Source: Nymphalis io
Taxonomy: Eukaryota > Arthropoda > Insecta > Lepidoptera > Nymphalidae
Direction: 5' to 3'
Assembly (NCBI RefSeq): GCF_905147045.1
Contig: NC_065918.1
Span: 8,184,001-8,248,000 of the forward strand
Length of the DNA stretch: 64,000 nucleotides
The notes beneath the pieces were generated by a model. The model was given only the letters and a program-made list of their open reading frames with translations. It had not been told where the DNA came from and did no database searches. Within the stretch, counting starts at the first letter, position 1. Each line of letters begins with the position of its first letter. Shown here piece by piece: positions 1 to 11,673 of this stretch. Made by a program: the position numbers and the translations under genes.

Positions 1-310
1 GGTGAATTATATGTGTTACGAGTGCAAATCGAATGTGCAAATTATGCCTCAACATTTAGCATTGAGCTTTAAATGATAGACGAGAATTATACATTGTGTG
101 ATCGATTGCTTTTAGAAATTGGGTATTAGTATATACACAATATGCCATTAGTTCCCATTTGCAATGTTAATGTTATATTAATTTGAATGTTATAAATCGA
201 ATATGCAGTTATATAATTATATTAATTTGTAACGAAAATACAATTGTTCGGAACGCAAAATTAAATGTAATACCTACGTGGTAATTGTATTGTATGTGTA
301 AACGCCTTAT
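1..310. other. AT-rich sequence, no gene seen
   Basis: I see no coding frame, RNA gene or recognised repeat before the S1 SINE that begins near 311. Confidence 0.6.
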
Positions 311-568
311 ATCTCCTCTTTTTGAGGAGAAGGTTTGGAGCTTATTCCACCACGCTGCTCCAATGCGGGTTGGTAGAATTCACATGTGGCAGAATTTCAG
401 TGAAATTAGACACATGCAGGTTTCCTCACGATGTTTTCCTTCACCGTAAAGCACGAGATGAATTATAATCACAAATTAAGCACATGAAAATTCAGTGGTG
501 CTTGCCCGGGTTTGAACCCACGATCATCGGTTAAGATTCACGCGTTCTTACCACTGGGCCATCTCGGC
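311..568 (-). mobile_element. S1 tRNA-derived SINE (Metulj-like), minus strand
   Basis: Read on the minus strand, the unit begins with the tRNA-like head gccgagatggcccagtgg. A B-box-like gggttcaaacccg and a conserved body (lower-case motifs such as ctgccacatgtg and ttggagcagcgtgg) follow. This is the layout of a pol III-transcribed tRNA-derived SINE, which has no coding capacity and depends on a LINE for movement. The 3' end is cut just after the run of A within the ccttctcctcaaaaagagg block, so the tail is missing. The copy matches those at 19749 and 35917 closely. The family name is from memory of lepidopteran SINEs and is less certain than the SINE call. Confidence 0.85.
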
Positions 569-789
569 CATTTATATATTGAGCCCTTTTCCTGAAGGAA
601 GTTCCCAATATGTTGTTATTAATATCTTCCATTTCCACTTCACATATGTTATTTAAAGAAAGAAAGATCTTTTATTATCAAGGAAATACTTAACGTGTTC
701 CGTTAATACTACCTTTGCCATTAAAATCTGACAACTGGTGAATTTAAAAAACTACAATTAAAAAAAATATTAAAAGAATTATAATATTA

Positions 790-953
790 CGCAAACGTAG
801 TGTAGGACGCCCTGTGACAAGATGGGCCGACGATTTAAAAAAGGTGGCAGGTTCGGGATGGATGCGGACTGCCCAAGATCGGGATGGTTGGCGTTCTATG
901 GGGGAGGCTTTCGTCCAGCAGTGGACGGCAAGAGGCTGAAAAAAAAAAAAAAA
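790..953 (+). pseudogene. RTE-clade LINE 3' fragment with A tail
   Basis: The conceptual frame reads as the extreme C-terminus of an RTE-type polyprotein (GKRSVGRP, then a tryptophan-rich stretch ending QQWTARG and a stop). It corresponds to the last 50 residues of LINE-B, which end at 33177. About 14 A follow. It is a 5'-truncated insertion with nothing upstream of the RT C-terminus. It differs from LINE-B at many positions and is closer to the fragment at 21958, so it probably belongs to a related subfamily. Confidence 0.8.
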
Positions 954-2887
954 TTCTTAACTCTACTAGGGCGAAACTGTTACTGAGGAAGACTATCTAT
1001 TTTTAAATTATTATTTACCTAGTGAGGATGATCCATTATATTTATGAAAATTATTTGTTTTTATAAATTATTGTTTTCATGTTTCATGGTAAATTGCAAA
1101 AGCTTAATGTGCTTGGATAAGTTCTAGATTACCAACTGAAGTGGAATGGGAAGCAGCCTGACGTGGTGGATATAACAACCTACCCATAGGGAGACAAACG
1201 TTTTAAGACTATATTTAGATAAGAAATATAATTTTCCATACATTGCGTCCACGTCGAGACGTTCACGTCTTGATTCAGCATAATGCGTAGCGTAAATATT
1301 TTTGAAATATTGCATTTGCCTGACTCATAATATTCCCTGTAGTTATTGTATGTAATAGGTATGTCTAAGTTATTTGAGTTATTAATTCAGTAATTTTAAA
1401 ACGATTGTTGTGTGTCGTGAATATTTGTTTCATTTCTTAAAAATAAAGTTGTTGACTACAGTCCATATTTATTAAACGCAACTTTCGCAAAAACAACATT
1501 CATATTGATTTTCATGTTTCATTTTATAAAATTTTAAATAAAGGAAAAATATAGATACGTTAAAAGGGAAATTGCAGATAAAGGACGCATCTAGTCTTAT
1601 TTTATACATTATTTGATAACTTAAAGAACAGTCTGCAGAGGTAGTAAATATTTGTTCGAAACGAATATGAGAAAATTTAATAAGCTCAGGAAAATATTTT
1701 TTAAATATTCTTATCTAATGTCTGTTGGAGCTGAGGGTTAATTAAGAAAATTCGTTATTACATTCCACTGATACCACCCCTGCCTGACACACATTTTGAC
1801 AGAATTACTTATTTCAGCGTAGCGAGGCCTATGATTAATTTGTGATTTGGTTATTTTATTTATCATTCTAAAATTAAAAGCGATGTGCGTACAAAATACA
1901 AAAAATTAGATTTAAACTTAAAAAAAACTATATTTTTTGATTTTTAATATTTTAAGTGTTGTCAATCTTAACTAATATCATGAATATGGATAAATAAACT
2001 ACACACTAACCATTGCACTTCGATATTTGAAATCCAGATGCAAAAGTACCCAAATATTTCGTTTCTATTCTACAGTTAAAAATTATTAAATTCAATGTTT
2101 ATAATAATTTATAGATATATTGTTGCGTAATAAGTTTCCGCTTGTAAATGTTCTTCGTCTCCTCTTGAAGAAAAGGCTTGGAGATTATTTTTACACACTA
2201 AAAATCACCTATAGATTAAAAGTTTTGTTTACTGGGAAAATGCTTCGTGGATGACATTATGGCTACCGTCTCCACGCGGTCATAGATTTCAGTTACCTTT
2301 TAATAAGAATTTAATATACACAAATATTTATTTTTATTACGTTAAGGATTAAAAAAAATTAAATAATGAATATCAAAAAACCTTCAATACCGTTAAATAT
2401 GAAATGTATATTTAATATTTGTGAACCGAATTTGTAAACCGTGAATTTATCGTATTAATTTAAATTAATGTAACCTAGAGACAGCTTTTATTGGCAATTT
2501 AACTTTACTACCACAAAATCTGAAACGGAATATTTTAATTCAATCAAATATATTTTATTATTTACTAGTATCCGTCCACGGTTTCAGTCGTGTGTGATGC
2601 TCAGAGGGGTGTCAGGTATTAGGTACCCTTTCTGTACCGCTGATATTGTGTATACAAAATGTAATGTCCCTTGAGTAGTTAGTACTTAAAACCGTAAAAA
2701 ACAAGCTCACTATCGCATTTATAACATGGATAGTTTAGTTTTGCGATATTCGAATGTTCAAATATAATGAAACAGTGGGTTATAAATGAAAAGGCAGGAC
2801 GGTATAACCACACTTATTATTTATTATGAATTACACTTATTCTTTATTATCAATCATACTGATCACACTTATTGCATTTAGTAGCTA
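954..2887. other. AT-rich intergenic sequence
   Basis: No coding frame or RNA gene is supported here. A scrap of S1 lies at 2156-2196. Around 2570-2600 a short stretch (tccgtccacggtttcagtcg) resembles the start of common lepidopteran repeats, but it is too short to classify. Confidence 0.5.
2156..2196 (-). repeat. S1 SINE 3' scrap
   Basis: On the minus strand this matches the S1 segment around the ctccaa-ccttctcctc block near the SINE 3' end, with a few changes. Only about 40 bp remain. Confidence 0.45.
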
Positions 2888-3029
2888 TCAAACTTTGTAC
2901 ACAACCGGACAGAGATTCGGCTTACGATGCGGGTAGTAGTAGAATACTAGCTCCAAATGAGCTGGCAGGGCAATATATGCTTTATTCCTCCTACCGGCTT
3001 CCGGTAGTTGGAATGGTGACTTGGCTATG

Positions 3030-3092
3030 ATTGGCTGGCTTGGCTCCACGGTTGTATGGCACGTTGTCATTGGCTGAGGCTGTGTGACGTAA
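3030..3092. promoter_or_regulatory. Possible CCAAT / CRE-like site cluster
   Basis: Two ATTGGCT motifs (reverse of a CCAAT box) lie at 3030-3036 and 3069-3075, followed by TGACGTAA at 3085-3092. NF-Y and ATF/CREB-type sites often occur close together in proximal promoters. The stretch is more GC-rich than its surroundings. A 79-codon minus-strand frame (2888-3127) runs through it, but I do not recognise its product and cannot show it is a gene. The promoter reading is inference only. Confidence 0.2.
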
Positions 3093-3127
3093 CAATGACT
3101 AATTTTATTTATGGTTTGCTCTGACAT

Positions 3128-3694
3128 TTGATAGAACTCACCAAAGTTATTGTATTGGAAACGAGTGATTCTTTAAACTACCTTTTAGGTAAACCTACGC
3201 TATTTTGTGCTGGCATAATTTATTCGGTATGTATCCATACTAATATCATAAAAGTGTGGATTGTTTGATAGTTACGCTTTCACCTCTGAACTTCTCAACC
3301 AATATCATGTAATACTCCATACACGATATTAGGGATACAGAACAGGACATACGGTAAAGCTCCCCCTCCTCACACAATTATAATCATAATGATTTTTTAA
3401 ATTTGCTTTTTTCATATTCATACAAATACATTTTTTTACAGTGTAACCGTTTTTAAACAGTTCAAGTTTTGTTTGTCACAAAGGAAAATTGTAGACTTAT
3501 GAGTACTAAAAGCTAATTCTTACGGTATATATTATTTTATAAAAATAATATTTATAAATAAAATAAAATGTACATTTAAAAAAATGCTTCTGTTGTTAAA
3601 AAATAAAAAAAAAATCATTAAAAAGTGCTAAATAACTGAATTGAGTTATTTTATTAAATCATTTACATTATATTCTACAAAACTGTCAACTAAA
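3128..3694. other. AT-rich sequence, no gene seen
   Basis: Low-complexity A/T-rich DNA with no coding frame or recognised repeat. Confidence 0.5.
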
Positions 3695-4376
3695 CCACTC
3701 TCAACTAAACCAATTCCTCACTATTAAGAAAATCCTGTGCCCTTTTCAATCTGGGTTTAGATTAGGCCACAGTACAGTTACAGCTCTTGTTAAGGTTGTG
3801 ACGACATTCGCCATGGTATTGATAACAAATCCGTGACTGTACTAGCTCTCCTTGACTTTTCAAATGCCTTTAATAACATCGACTATGACATATGCTTGGC
3901 AATCCTAAGATCGCTAAGCATAGATTCTACTGTCATTGAATGGTTCCGCTCTTATCTGTTTAACCGACAGCAATGCATAATGGCTAATAATAAATATTCA
4001 TCCTATCTAGATATTCCTTCCGGTGTCCCGCAAGGTGGTGTGCTCTCTCCTCTTCTCTTTTCTATATTCATTAATACTCTCTCTTCACTTATTTCCTCCT
4101 CTTATCATCTATATGCTGATGATCTACAAATTTACGTTACCGCTCCTTTAGACAGTATCGATGAGGCAGCTGCAACCTTGAATCATGATTTGGCAAAGAT
4201 ATCTGAATGGTGTAAATCTTACGGTCTCAAAGTGAACCCGAGCAAGTCGCAAGTGCCTATTTTTGGCAGTCATAAGCTTCTTCCAAGATAAACATCTACC
4301 TCCAATCTTATTTGAGGGCCAAATATTACACATGCAAGAGACTGGTAGAAATCTTGGACTACTTCCCGTTGCCCAG
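3695..4376 (+). pseudogene. CR1-group LINE reverse transcriptase fragment
   Basis: Two frames together read as part of an RT. One, near 3732-3820, carries the finger motif QSGFRLGHST. The second, 3833-4291, carries LLDFSNAFN (palm motif A), SGVPQGGVLSPLLFS (motif B) and HLYADDLQIY (the catalytic YADD box, motif C), then a CKSYGLKVNPSK thumb region. A frameshift separates the two pieces, and the thumb continues in another frame to about 4376. EN, both ends and any tail are absent. The protein differs clearly from LINE-A (YADDL rather than YADDS), so this is another, older family of the same broad group. Confidence 0.8.
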
Positions 4377-4487
4377 GGTGCATCACCTGGAGGTGACTGA
4401 CATGCACCCCACTATACTACTATACCTGGATAACTTATTAGATTTTATAATTCTTAAAACAATACAATTGACGATATATATATAATA

Positions 4488-7034
4488 CGACCATCTGCTC
4501 ACCTGGTGGTAGGATGCTAACATCCGCCTGGCTTGTTACCACCGTACGCATGGTGAAAAACTCGTGAAGTGGCTTGCAGCCGCGTTTCGAGGTCAGCCAG
4601 CGTACAGCCAGAGCCCGAGCGAGTATTGCCGCGATGGGTGTTGGTCCGGTTGGAGACGGCTGTTGAACCAATGCCGGGGGAAACTGTATTGACCTGCCGG
4701 TCAGGGAGACCCGAAGAAACGGCTGTTTCGCTGGCCGCCCGTGGCATAGTACAGGGGCCCGAGCGTGCCTAACCAGCTCGTGAGGCTGCCCCACCAGGCC
4801 ACGCATAATCTCGGGGTGGACCGTCGTGCCGGTTGGTGACCGGTAGGTGGGGTCCCGGCGGCCACTTCCGGGGGGGTTCGGGGGCCCTTCCGTCCGGCGG
4901 GTCAGTGTATTTTTCCTTTTGGCAACCACTTGGGGAAACACGCCTCCACACTTTGCCCATCCCTATCGTGGCAATACATCGCTCGCTTCACGTCTCTTTT
5001 CCATTTAATTTCTCCCAAATGGCGCAACAAAAAAGAAATAACGGTCGTACAGCGGTGCTCACCCCCACCATACCCACGCTGTTTGAGGTCGAGTTCTCTA
5101 ACATCCGAGGACTCCACGCTAACCTCAACGCTGTCCACCACCATCTCGAGACAGCACGGCCAGCAATGTTGTTTCTCACGGAGACACAAATACTCCGTCC
5201 TGCCGATACCAGCTACCTTAATTATCCCGGCTACACGCTTGAAGAATCCTTCAAAGCGAAAGCCGGAGTATGCTTGTTCGTCAGGACGGATGTTTGCTGT
5301 CACCGACTGCGCTGCTTGGAGGACCCCTCCTTCTCCATGTTGGTGGTACGTGTGGACCTGGTTCGTCAGAGCCGAGTCTACGTGTGCCTCTACAGATCCC
5401 ACAATGGTGACTTGGAGACAAGCCGACTATTTGACCATCTTAGTCGGGTGGCAGATGCTGCGCAAGAGCAATTTCCTAACGCGGAATTGGTGTTTTTGGG
5501 GGACTTTAATGCTCACCACGAATCCTGGTTGAAATCCCTCAAAACTGACCATGCTGGAAGGACTGCTCATGCTTTTGCTCTCACACATGACTTGACCCAA
5601 CTGGTTGATCAGCCCACCAGGATCCCAGACATTGATGGGCAAGCACCTTCTCTACTGGACCTTCTGCTGACTTCTCACCCGGTGGAATATCAGGTTGTGG
5701 TTCAGGCTCCTCTTGGCTCTTCGGATCACAGCCTTATTTCTACCAGAGTGCCACAGGCCAAGCTGCCGCCACTAGCGGTATGCAAACGTCGCGTTTGGCA
5801 CTATAAGTCGGCGGATTGGGACGGTATGCGCGATTACTATGCGTCGGTCCCTTGGAAGGAACGTTGCTTCAGTGGGAATGACCCGACAGCTAGTGCCGCT
5901 GCTGTTGCTGGCGAGATCATGCTGGGAATGGAATACTACATTCCTAGCTCAGATCTCGTCAGTAGGAGTACGCGTAACCGTTGGTTCACTCGTGAATGTG
6001 CCGATGCTGTATCAGCTAAGCAGGCGGCATATCGCAAGTGGATCAACGGCTGCATTAGCGGGGCATCTAACATTGACTCACTGAAAGCAAACTATAATAA
6101 AAATTCCAAGTCCTGTAGAAAGGCATACACGAGAGCGGATGCACAGCGCATTGTACAGATTGGTCATGACCTTGTTTCGCATCCTAGGGGCTCCCGTAGC
6201 TTCTGGCGTCTGACCAAGTCTGTGCAAAACAATTTCTGCCAACCTTCGCTGCCACCGCTCAGAAATCCGGACGGATCGCTAGCTCACAGTCCGCAAGAGC
6301 AAGCTGATCTCCTGGCTAAACTCTTTGCCGACAATTCCGTCATCGATGATTGTAGTGCACTGCCACCTACAATACCTGCATGTGGCCATACGATGCCTGA
6401 CATTAAAATCAGGCAACGTGATGTGCGTGCGGAGCTGCAATCACTTGATGTACGGAAAGCTAGCGGTCCCGATGGAATACCAGCCATAGTGCTGAAGAAG
6501 TGCGCAGCGGAGCTGTCTCCTGTGTTAACGCGCCTGTTCCAACTTTCTCTCTCTTCGGGAAAATTATTGGCGACGTAAAGGTCACAAACACCCTTGAACC
6601 TTTACAATTGCGTCGTGAGATAGCAGCACTGAGCGCTTTCTATCGACTGTATCACGGCGAGTGCTCTGAGGAATTATTCTCTCTAATTCCTGCTTCCCCC
6701 TTCCTTCTTAAGTCCACGCGGGCTGGTTCTCGATGTCACCGCCTAACTGTGACATCAATTCCATCGCGAACAAAGAAATTTGGCAACTCCTTTCTTTGTC
6801 GCACTTCCAAAAAATGGAATTCCTTACCAGCTCACGTATTCCCCTCCTCTTACAACCCGGGTTCCTTCAAACGAGGCGTGAAGAGGCATCTTGCGGGCCG
6901 GCAAGGCGAAGGCGGCTAGTGCAGAACGTTTTTCCCGTCTGTACTGGCCGTCGTCGCGCTTGGACTCTACTACCACTTACCATCAGGTGGAGTAGAGTCA
7001 TTTGCCCTCCCGGCGATATAAAAAAAAAAAAAAA
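4488..7034 (+). mobile_element. LINE-A copy 1, RT deleted
   Basis: The copy starts at the same base (cgaccatctgctcac) as the intact copy at 24797 and ends in poly(A) near 7034. By eye I find only about six substitutions against copy 2 over roughly 2.5 kb. A single internal deletion joins 6561 to 6563 and removes the counterpart of 26871-27910. That segment holds RT motifs A to C and most of the thumb. The flanks differ from those of copy 2, so this is a separate insertion and not a segmental duplication. The six-base match aatacg at both ends (5' near 4484, 3' near 7039) is a weak candidate target duplication. Confidence 0.93.
5019..6578 (+). pseudogene. LINE-A EN-RT ORF, truncated by deletion
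   Basis: The ATG at 5019 is the counterpart of the start chosen in copy 2. The frame is also open back to an ATG at 4833, inside the 5' UTR. The apurinic-type endonuclease domain is complete: SNIRGL near the N-terminus, GDFNAHH around residue 161 and SSDHSLIS around residue 235. The linker to RT follows (KASGPDGIPAIVLKK). The frame then crosses the deletion joint and stops a few codons later. The C-terminal WN.LP region survives in another frame, 6563-6919. The product would have EN but no reverse transcriptase activity. Confidence 0.9.
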
Positions 7035-9120
7035 TTCAATACGTTTTTTGACGTGATATGTTATGAATTTATTCTTTTTATCGGATAAAATACAATCGAA
7101 ATTAATAAAATTTTGGAAAACTGTTAGTAATTAATATTGTAGGAGGATAGTTACTTTTTATGACTGTTAATAAAATATTACTTACCAGGTTAGTTTCTAG
7201 GTAGCGAAAAGCTGCAGAGACAAATGGGTGTGGCAACTTACTTGTATGCATAAGTAACCCGTAATCTCTAGTCGTCCTACAATCACGGAAAGGGTTTCAC
7301 TGGTATATAGCGGATAGTTTTACGAAATGCTTACAATGGAAAAGGATGTATAAAAAAAATTCAAGCGAAAATATTTCTAAGAATAAAAATGATTTTAAAG
7401 TGGAAATAATGAGATCAGTGAAACAATATCTATTATCACAGCTTATAATATATAATCAATATTTTAGTTACAAGGTACAAGGATTTTGTTATTCGACTCA
7501 TTGCTTAAGAGGGCGTATCGTCTTGAATGAAGACCACAAACGTTATTCAATATCTATTGCTTAATGTGCTAAATCAAACGAGATATTTACATGTGTGGGT
7601 TTGAATATCCTCCATATTAATTAATTAATACGAATACCAAACCTACATATCATAGCAACATATTGAACAATATTGTATTAAACAGACTGTTCCTATAGCA
7701 TGCTTCTAATGTTATAGATATTCGAATCAATGATCATCATTATGGTTGTTATAACTAATAGCCCCGTTCTCTTAAGCTACTGTGTTTTCACTATTTTATA
7801 AGTCAGTATTGAAATTATTATCTTTAATATAACTTAGTTTATGTAATAGTTCTTGATTGTGAACAATTCGTTTTAAGAACGTTTTTTTAAGGGTTAGATC
7901 TTTTTCAACGATATTTTTTATATTCATATTTGGTAATATTCAATTTTTTATTATGTAAAATATAATTGGAATTGTATTTATTAAGAATGTGAACCTTATA
8001 AAATGTCCATATAATGTACGCCATTATTATAAGAAATTATTGTAACAATTATATTTGCGATGTCTGGTTACACAATCAACTCTCCATATTTTAATCTTCC
8101 TTAGTAATAATATTAATCTTGTTGATTTGAAGGTTTTTGATAGAGTGAAATTGTAACCATACTAAAATGAGATAAACAAACAATAGTCGCTAAACTCCTT
8201 TGTATGTTTCTCAGCTATCTTCTTCTAAGCCATGCCAACGATTTTGATAGGGTTTTCACTAATAGAAAGAGCATTATATTTGAATAGTTTATACATATTT
8301 TTTGTAAATATTTTGTGAAAAATGGCTGTAGCATGCTGGTGTTTTGTCCAAAAACTGTTCATGTTATGCTGGAAAAACGTAATTACAATTTTTCACTACA
8401 TGAAGTAGGGACTTACCAGCGCCGAGATAATCACTAAAAAACTAACAGTATTCATTTCGTCTATTGGGAAGGCGTCACGGGACTGCTTGCGTATGCTACC
8501 ATGATATCTCAAGTGACCTTGATGCTGAGTTTAATTGGCGAATTATTTTAATAAATTGAGTAAAACAATCGAACTCATTTCATTTAAAATCTGTATAGTA
8601 TTTAGTTTCTGCACAACCATTTCTTGTGAATTTATTTATGTATATGTAAAATAAGGGAAAAGCTAAAAGTTAGCTTTTGTTATTTTATCAATTTTTTTTA
8701 TCGGTATCTATGTATGAAGGTTAATTAATTAACTAAGGAAATTGAACTTTGTTTCCGATAATAATTTTTAGATGCTTAAAGGAAATGCAAAATTGATATC
8801 GTCGGTGGTTAGATTTTATGTGCTTCCTGGGTGGGTAACACACACTTATCAGTATGTATCAGTTATTCTACTTATATTGAAAATGTATTAATTTTGGCAC
8901 AATTCACTCGCCCTACAAGACAAAACACGTCGATATGTATTGATATTTCAATCGGAATGATTGAAATTGTGGTGATCCATTGTAATTACAGGTAGTGGAC
9001 ACAAAGCATCTTAGATCTCATGGTTGGCGATGTTCCGATAGTGCAGCAAGCGTTAGTCTATAGGCAAACTGAAACCTATTGGTTTCTTCATAATATAAAT
9101 TCATTATATATATATATATC

Positions 9121-9165
<45 letters not shown>

Positions 9166-10186
9166 GAAAAATGAAAACCATCTTTTGTTATTTCTGTACG
9201 CTTCAAATATAAACTTAATATTGTCTAATTATAATGAAATTGAAATGGGAACACCTTGGAGTTGTACTGAACCCAACGCAAAAAAAAATCAATATCGAAT
9301 CGTCGGTACAAATAAATAAAATTGAAATATCTGTATATATGACTGTGATTTGAAAATAATAGCCATTTTAAGTTAATATGGCTATTTGTGAGTTATCAAA
9401 ACAAAAACATTTTTTTTAATATAGACTACCTAATAATTTAAATATATAAATATAATAAAATATTTAATACGATACGTTAAGATGACAGATTTTAAATTTC
9501 AAAATCCTTCCAAATTCCTCGTTGATGAAGACGCGGCTTTTTCAAATAATCAATAAATCTATAACAGAATATACGTTATAACAACACGCAACACATACAG
9601 ACTAATTGAGAAAGTTCAATTTTCTATCTATGAGCTATAAACGATATTAGTAATAAGCAAATTTTACTCTTGGTAAAATCTGCTTTACGTTAAAATTAAT
9701 CGATTCTAGGTAATAATTCCGTTTCCGTAAACAAGCAGAGAAGTATTCATTAGATGCAATGCGCGCTAATTAATCGACATTGCATAAATAGAAGCGAAGC
9801 TAGCATTGATTGCAAATATTCATAAGTTAATTGTACCTCTCGGTAACTCTTGACGAGTTAAGCTCAGTAACTCACGGGAAATCTAATATACGTTTCAATT
9901 TCTAGTGGAAAGTCAGTCTATTCAAATTTGCTAAGCTAAATTCATTAAAACTTCATGCTTGATTTATTACAAATTCCAAATTATTAATTATCTAGATACG
10001 AAAGTGGGTTTTTCAGTTTGCTTTGATAATATTAATCAAATACACCTTCAAATGTATTTCGAAATAAAAGGTTCATCAAAAACAAAGCGCCAAGCTTTTT
10101 TAGCCCTGGGAATATCAAGAGTGCCTCTGATGCAAAATTTAAATAAAAGATAAAGGAACCTTTGTTTGTAAAAGGTAATATTGTAA
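7035..10186. other. AT-rich intergenic sequence
   Basis: About 3.1 kb without a supported gene. Open frames here are short, A/T-driven and unlike any family I know. A (TA)n tract at 9124-9154 is the only clear repeat. Confidence 0.55.
9124..9154. repeat. (TA)n microsatellite
   Basis: An uninterrupted TA run of about 15 units, preceded by a shorter one near 9105 and followed by a T run. Confidence 0.9.
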
Positions 10187-10286
10187 TACAAGAACATGAA
10201 ATTCACGCTTGTCACGTCAATAGTATAAATTAAAAACGAATGAAAGAGCTAAGCGCAGATATTTATCTAATAATATTTATATACTG
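10187..10286 (+). repeat. Short interspersed repeat, copy 1 of 2
   Basis: It begins tacaagaacatgaaattca and ends in a taataatatt-type AT tract. The same order of motifs, including the cgaa/gaaag..gaagcg block, appears at 33898-33997. I cannot assign it to a class. It resembles the terminal part of dispersed lepidopteran repeats. Confidence 0.55.
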
Positions 10287-10620
10287 TATCTTCAGGGTAT
10301 ATATTTGATGTACACTGGCTTAGCAGTTTTTTCTAGCAGTGTCCTCATTTATAAGTACAGATTATACAACTAGTTAGTTCATATACTACACACGCATATC
10401 ACATCTTGAAAAAGAGACGATGGTCTCTTGGTTATCTTTAGTTTTTTTCACTAGTTTCTTATCAAACCCTGAAAAGAAACATTTTTTTTTTACTTTTACT
10501 ATTAATAGATAATAAAGTGCAATGGTTCTCTATTTGAAAATTAAATTCGAATTAGTTATATGAAATGGGCTAGATAATTTATATTTTTAGTTAATTAAAA
10601 ATTAAAGTATCGTATAAATG
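10287..10620. other. AT-rich sequence, no gene seen
   Basis: No coding frame or recognised repeat. Confidence 0.5.
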
Positions 10621-10855
10621 TACCACTGCTGGGTTAAGGCCTCCTCGCCTTTTGGAGGAGAAGATTTGGTGCTTACTCCACTCCTTGGAGCTGGTTGTTG
10701 GCATGTTTTATTCCCTATATGTACGTTTACTCACAATGTTTTCCTACACCGCCGAGCGCGATATGAATTATAAACTAAGCACATTCACAGGCTCGGGTTT
10801 GATGTCGGAATCATCGATTAAGATTCTTATCTTCTAACTACTGGGCCATCACTGC
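10621..10855 (-). mobile_element. S1 SINE, diverged copy
   Basis: The minus strand carries degenerate versions of the tRNA-like head (gatggcccagtagt), the B-box region, the ggtgtaggaaaacattgtgag block and the 3' aaggcgaggaggcc block. Several internal stretches are lost, so it is older than the copies at 19749 and 35917. Confidence 0.75.
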
Positions 10856-11110
10856 GGTATTTTATACTCTAAACTAAAAATTAAGCGTAAGTTAAGAGAG
10901 AAAATCTGTTTGTGTTTGAGCACTACCATATCTTATAGTTTCAGGAGTTCCATGACTCTTAACTTTCATGACTCTTTCTATAGATAAAGTTTATTTGACT
11001 CTGTTGCGACGTGATGACTACGGAATAAAATGTGACAAAGCTTTTTATTAATTATCATACTATATATATACTATAGTTAAAACAACAAGACTTTATTCTT
11101 AAAAATATTT

Positions 11111-11255
11111 TGTAAAATATGGACAACAAAACAGAAAATTAAAACACTACTGTCGGTCGTCGTAGATAGAAAAAATATAGAAATGAGATCGCGTACCGAG
11201 AGAGACGTGTAAGGGACGCACGGGTGAATCTGAATATTTTGCTTTAGGCGCGCTC
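11111..11255 (+). repeat. Unclassified repeat Y, copy 1
   Basis: This shares an A-rich first half, then tagaaatgagatc, accgagagag, a cgggtgaa-tctgaa block and tttaggcgcgctc, with copies at 46322-46460 (plus) and 51457-51530 (minus). It has no coding frame. The GC-rich core stands out from the AT-rich background. Confidence 0.55.
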
Positions 11256-11319
11256 AAAAAGAAAAAATAATTCTAGTAAGATTTTTACGAAGTCCGTCTG
11301 GATGGTACCTACTCTAACG

Positions 11320-11412
11320 AGCTTTGTGCTAGCCCACCAGAGTCAGGGCGCCAGGGTAGGTACCACCTACCACCACCTTCATCAGATATTCTACCGCTAA
11401 ACAGCAATTCTT
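11320..11412 (+). mobile_element. S2 retroposon 5' fragment, rearranged
   Basis: The segment gggtaggtaccacc through catcagatattctaccg and aaacagcaat matches the 5' third of S2. Upstream bases (11285-11345) look like scrambled or inverted pieces of the S2 head. The rest of S2 is missing, and a LINE-A 3' end starts 15 bp further on. Confidence 0.6.
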
Positions 11413-11427
11413 AAAATTTGATTTTTA

Positions 11428-11673
11428 GCAACTCCTTTCTTTGTCGCACTTCCAAAAAATGGAATTCCTTACCAGCTCACGTGTTCCCCTCCTCTTACAA
11501 CCCGGGTTCCTTCAAACGGGGCGTGAAGAGGCATCTTGCGGGCCGGCAAGGCGAAGGCGGATAGTGCAGAACATTCTTCCCGACTGTACTGGCCGTCGTC
11601 GCGTTTGGACTCCATTACCATTTACAATCAGGTGGAGTAGTCATTTGCCCTCCCAGAAAATATATAAAAAAAA
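11428..11673 (+). mobile_element. LINE-A 3' end fragment
   Basis: A 5'-truncated piece starting within the C-terminal CRTSKKWN coding region. It runs through the stop and 3' UTR with the ttacaatcaggtgg version of the terminal motif, and ends in a short A run. It is close to the intact copy but carries several substitutions. Confidence 0.88.

Noticed and set aside
2888..3127. 79-codon minus-strand frame as a host exon
   Set aside because: No recognisable domain, no splice-linked partner and no family match. Kept only as sequence under the possible regulatory cluster.
4438..4941. Long minus-strand frames over the LINE-A 5' UTR (also 24741-25250)
   Set aside because: They are antisense shadows of GC-rich UTR, not maintained in copy 3, with no domain I recognise.
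4475..7045. Copies 1 and 2 of LINE-A as a segmental duplication or assembly duplicate
   Set aside because: Flanks differ completely on both sides and tail lengths differ, so they are independent insertions.
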